7,184 nt of DNA from Pseudomonadota bacterium (lineage in GTDB: Bacteria; Pseudomonadota; Gammaproteobacteria; Steroidobacterales; Steroidobacteraceae). Location of the stretch: the NCBI GenBank assembly GCA_021808195.1, contig JAKBCE010000120.1, forward strand, positions 1 through 7,184. The letters are read 5' to 3'. Positions 6,304-7,184 of this stretch are shown here, one piece after another. Numbering within the stretch: the stretch's first letter is position 1; each line of letters opens with the position of its first letter. The position numbers and the translations under genes are program-made. Under the pieces are notes generated by a model that did no database searches, was not told the origin of the DNA, and saw only the letters and a list, made by a program, of their open reading frames with translations.

Positions 6304-6666
6304 GTGCTGAAACCCATCAAAAACCATCTATCTTCGGGGCCATCTGCCACCGAAATACCACTGATTTTAGACGCCATCGGCCGCGCCATGCGTGCCGGCA
6401 CTCGCAGTCAAGGCGCCGCTGACAGGACATCGGCGCGGCACTGCACAGTGAGACCTTGGGGTGAGACGGTGCTGGTGGCCGACCTCATTCCGCACATGCT
6501 CGCGCAGTTCATCCTGCGTGACAAAGCGTTCAAGGCGGTGATGCGACGCGAGCGCTCCCGGACGGTTCGTCCGCAATCACTCGATCAGCCGCGACTGCGG
6601 GCTCTCTGGATGTCGTATGGTTGGGCGGTCATCCGCCGCTCGGAACCCACGCGTCTGCGAATTTGA
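6304..6666 (+). CDS. Hypothetical protein or gene fragment, unknown
   Basis: A GTG-initiated frame of 120 residues that matches no family I recognise. The middle part (about 55-90, WGETVLVADLIPHMLAQFIL and onward) shows strong G/C third-position bias and alternating hydrophobic residues, as in real coding sequence. The first 50 codons do not. No Shine-Dalgarno precedes the GTG. The last 38 bases overlap, tail to tail, the end of the AbiEii-type gene. It may be the remnant of a lost gene or a chance frame. A shorter opposing frame (6367-6576) is no more convincing. The 67 bases from 6237 to 6303 are A/T-rich at the right and hold nothing recognisable. Confidence 0.2.
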   Translation: MLKPIKNHLSSGPSATEIPLILDAIGRAMRAGTRSQGAADRTSARHCTVRPWGETVLVADLIPHMLAQFILRDKAFKAVMRRERSRTVRPQSLDQPRLRALWMSYGWAVIRRSEPTRLRI

Positions 6667-7184
6667 GAATCCGTCCCATCGCATCGTCGAAGGGAGGGAT
6701 CACGCCATACACCATCGCCACCGTGAAGCGCTCGTACCACTGCCGGGCTTCGCCACTGGCCGCAAGATCGTTCAGTGCTTCCCGCGCTCGCTCGATCGGA
6801 GCATCCCCGAACCCTGGGTCCTGACCACCGAATTCGAGGGCGTCCTGAAGCAGGAGTTCTCGAGCCAGTCGGCTCGCCTCCACATCGGTCAACTCGCGCG
6901 GAAAGTGCTCGAAGATGCGCCCGAGGTCGTAGATGTGTCTGACGATATCTTCATCGCGGGCGTTGCCCAGTTCGAACACCCGGCCGGCGCCGCGCAGACG
7001 CGCCGACCATCGCCGCAGCAGGGCTGCGTTCTTGCCGGCGATGGTCTCGCGGATGTCAAGACATGCGATCGAGCCGCTGCGCTCGGCGCGCCCGAGCAGT
7101 TCGTTGACGATGGTATCGTAGCCACACTCCACAGGAGTCAGGATCGGGGAGCGCGCGCTGATCTCGATCAGCAGTTCCGGGCGT
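6629..7184 (-). CDS. AbiEii/AbiGii-type nucleotidyltransferase toxin, C-terminal part
   Basis: The frame is open to the right edge, so the N-terminus (with the GS and catalytic Asp motifs of the nucleotidyltransferase fold) is outside the window; 185 residues are seen, ending in TGA (complement of 6629-6631). LLIEISAR, then DIRETIAGKNAALLRRWSAR, then DEDIVRHIYDLGRI follow the order of the AbiEii family: a strand, the E-x-x-A-x-K-x-x-AL-x-x-R helix and a (R)H-x-x-DL helix. These proteins are toxins of type IV or related toxin-antitoxin and abortive-infection systems; some add nucleotides to tRNA acceptor ends. The partner antitoxin is normally encoded just upstream, which here is beyond 7184. 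A GTG at 7130-7132 is in frame but too far inside the conserved region to be the true start. The stop overlaps a weak opposing frame. Family assignment is by motif pattern only. Confidence 0.68.
   Translation of the reverse strand, partial: RPELLIEISARSPILTPVECGYDTIVNELLGRAERSGSIACLDIRETIAGKNAALLRRWSARLRGAGRVFELGNARDEDIVRHIYDLGRIFEHFPRELTDVEASRLARELLLQDALEFGGQDPGFGDAPIERAREALNDLAASGEARQWYERFTVAMVYGVIPPFDDAMGRILKFADAWVPSGG

Noticed and set aside
6097..6327. Frames on both strands across the tRNA remnant (for example one reading VGVTGFESATPTSR)
   Set aside because: This peptide pattern is a familiar false translation of tRNA-Pro antisense sequence, not a protein.

Overview
The base composition is high in G+C throughout, the genes use G/C-ending codons, and a tRNA remnant has a genome-encoded CCA end. 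Together with the gene content this suggests a soil- or water-dwelling proteobacterium, possibly a gammaproteobacterium. That assignment is tentative because no taxonomic marker gene is present. LAYOUT: (1) Positions 1-462 are the 3' end of a secreted-type glycoside hydrolase family 5 (cellulase-like) enzyme. It is followed by a short remnant that looks like an export signal with no start codon and no body. (2) Positions 658-2290 hold a divergent pair: a TetR-family repressor on the minus strand and a membrane sterol-desaturase/fatty-acid-hydroxylase family enzyme on the plus strand. The 91-bp spacer holds a plausible sigma70-type promoter with a palindrome between its -35 and -10 boxes, and a second palindrome in the leader, so the repressor probably controls both genes. 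(3) Positions 2408-3727 (minus strand) encode a ClC-type chloride channel/antiporter. It is interrupted by a compensating pair of 1-nt frameshifts that put a stop codon in mid-gene, so it is either a young pseudogene or carries local sequence errors. (4) Positions 3728-4800 are about 1.07 kb with no convincing gene: a minus-strand terminator-like hairpin with no gene to serve, a possible 28-codon ORF, and the first copy of a ~72-bp direct repeat. (5) Positions 4681-6039 hold a class II Fic-domain protein (AMPylation family) with a C-terminal winged helix. It is preceded by three phased TAGTTAAATTT boxes that look like its own operator. (6) Positions 6131-6236 hold the second copy of the direct repeat, fused to the 3' half of a tRNA-Pro(CGG) gene that ends cleanly at the anticodon loop, as expected of an integration junction. 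(7) At the right edge, positions 6629-7184 (minus strand) are the C-terminal part of an AbiEii/AbiGii-type nucleotidyltransferase toxin. HOW IT FITS TOGETHER: the left half (1-3727) reads as ordinary chromosomal cargo, with a regulator-enzyme pair and a transporter. The right half reads as a tRNA-Pro-associated accessory region: tRNA-derived direct repeats bracket a self-regulating Fic module, an AbiEii-type toxin lies next to it, and gene debris fills the spaces. No integrase or transposase is visible. The most interesting feature is this 1.9-kb repeat-bracketed Fic cassette.
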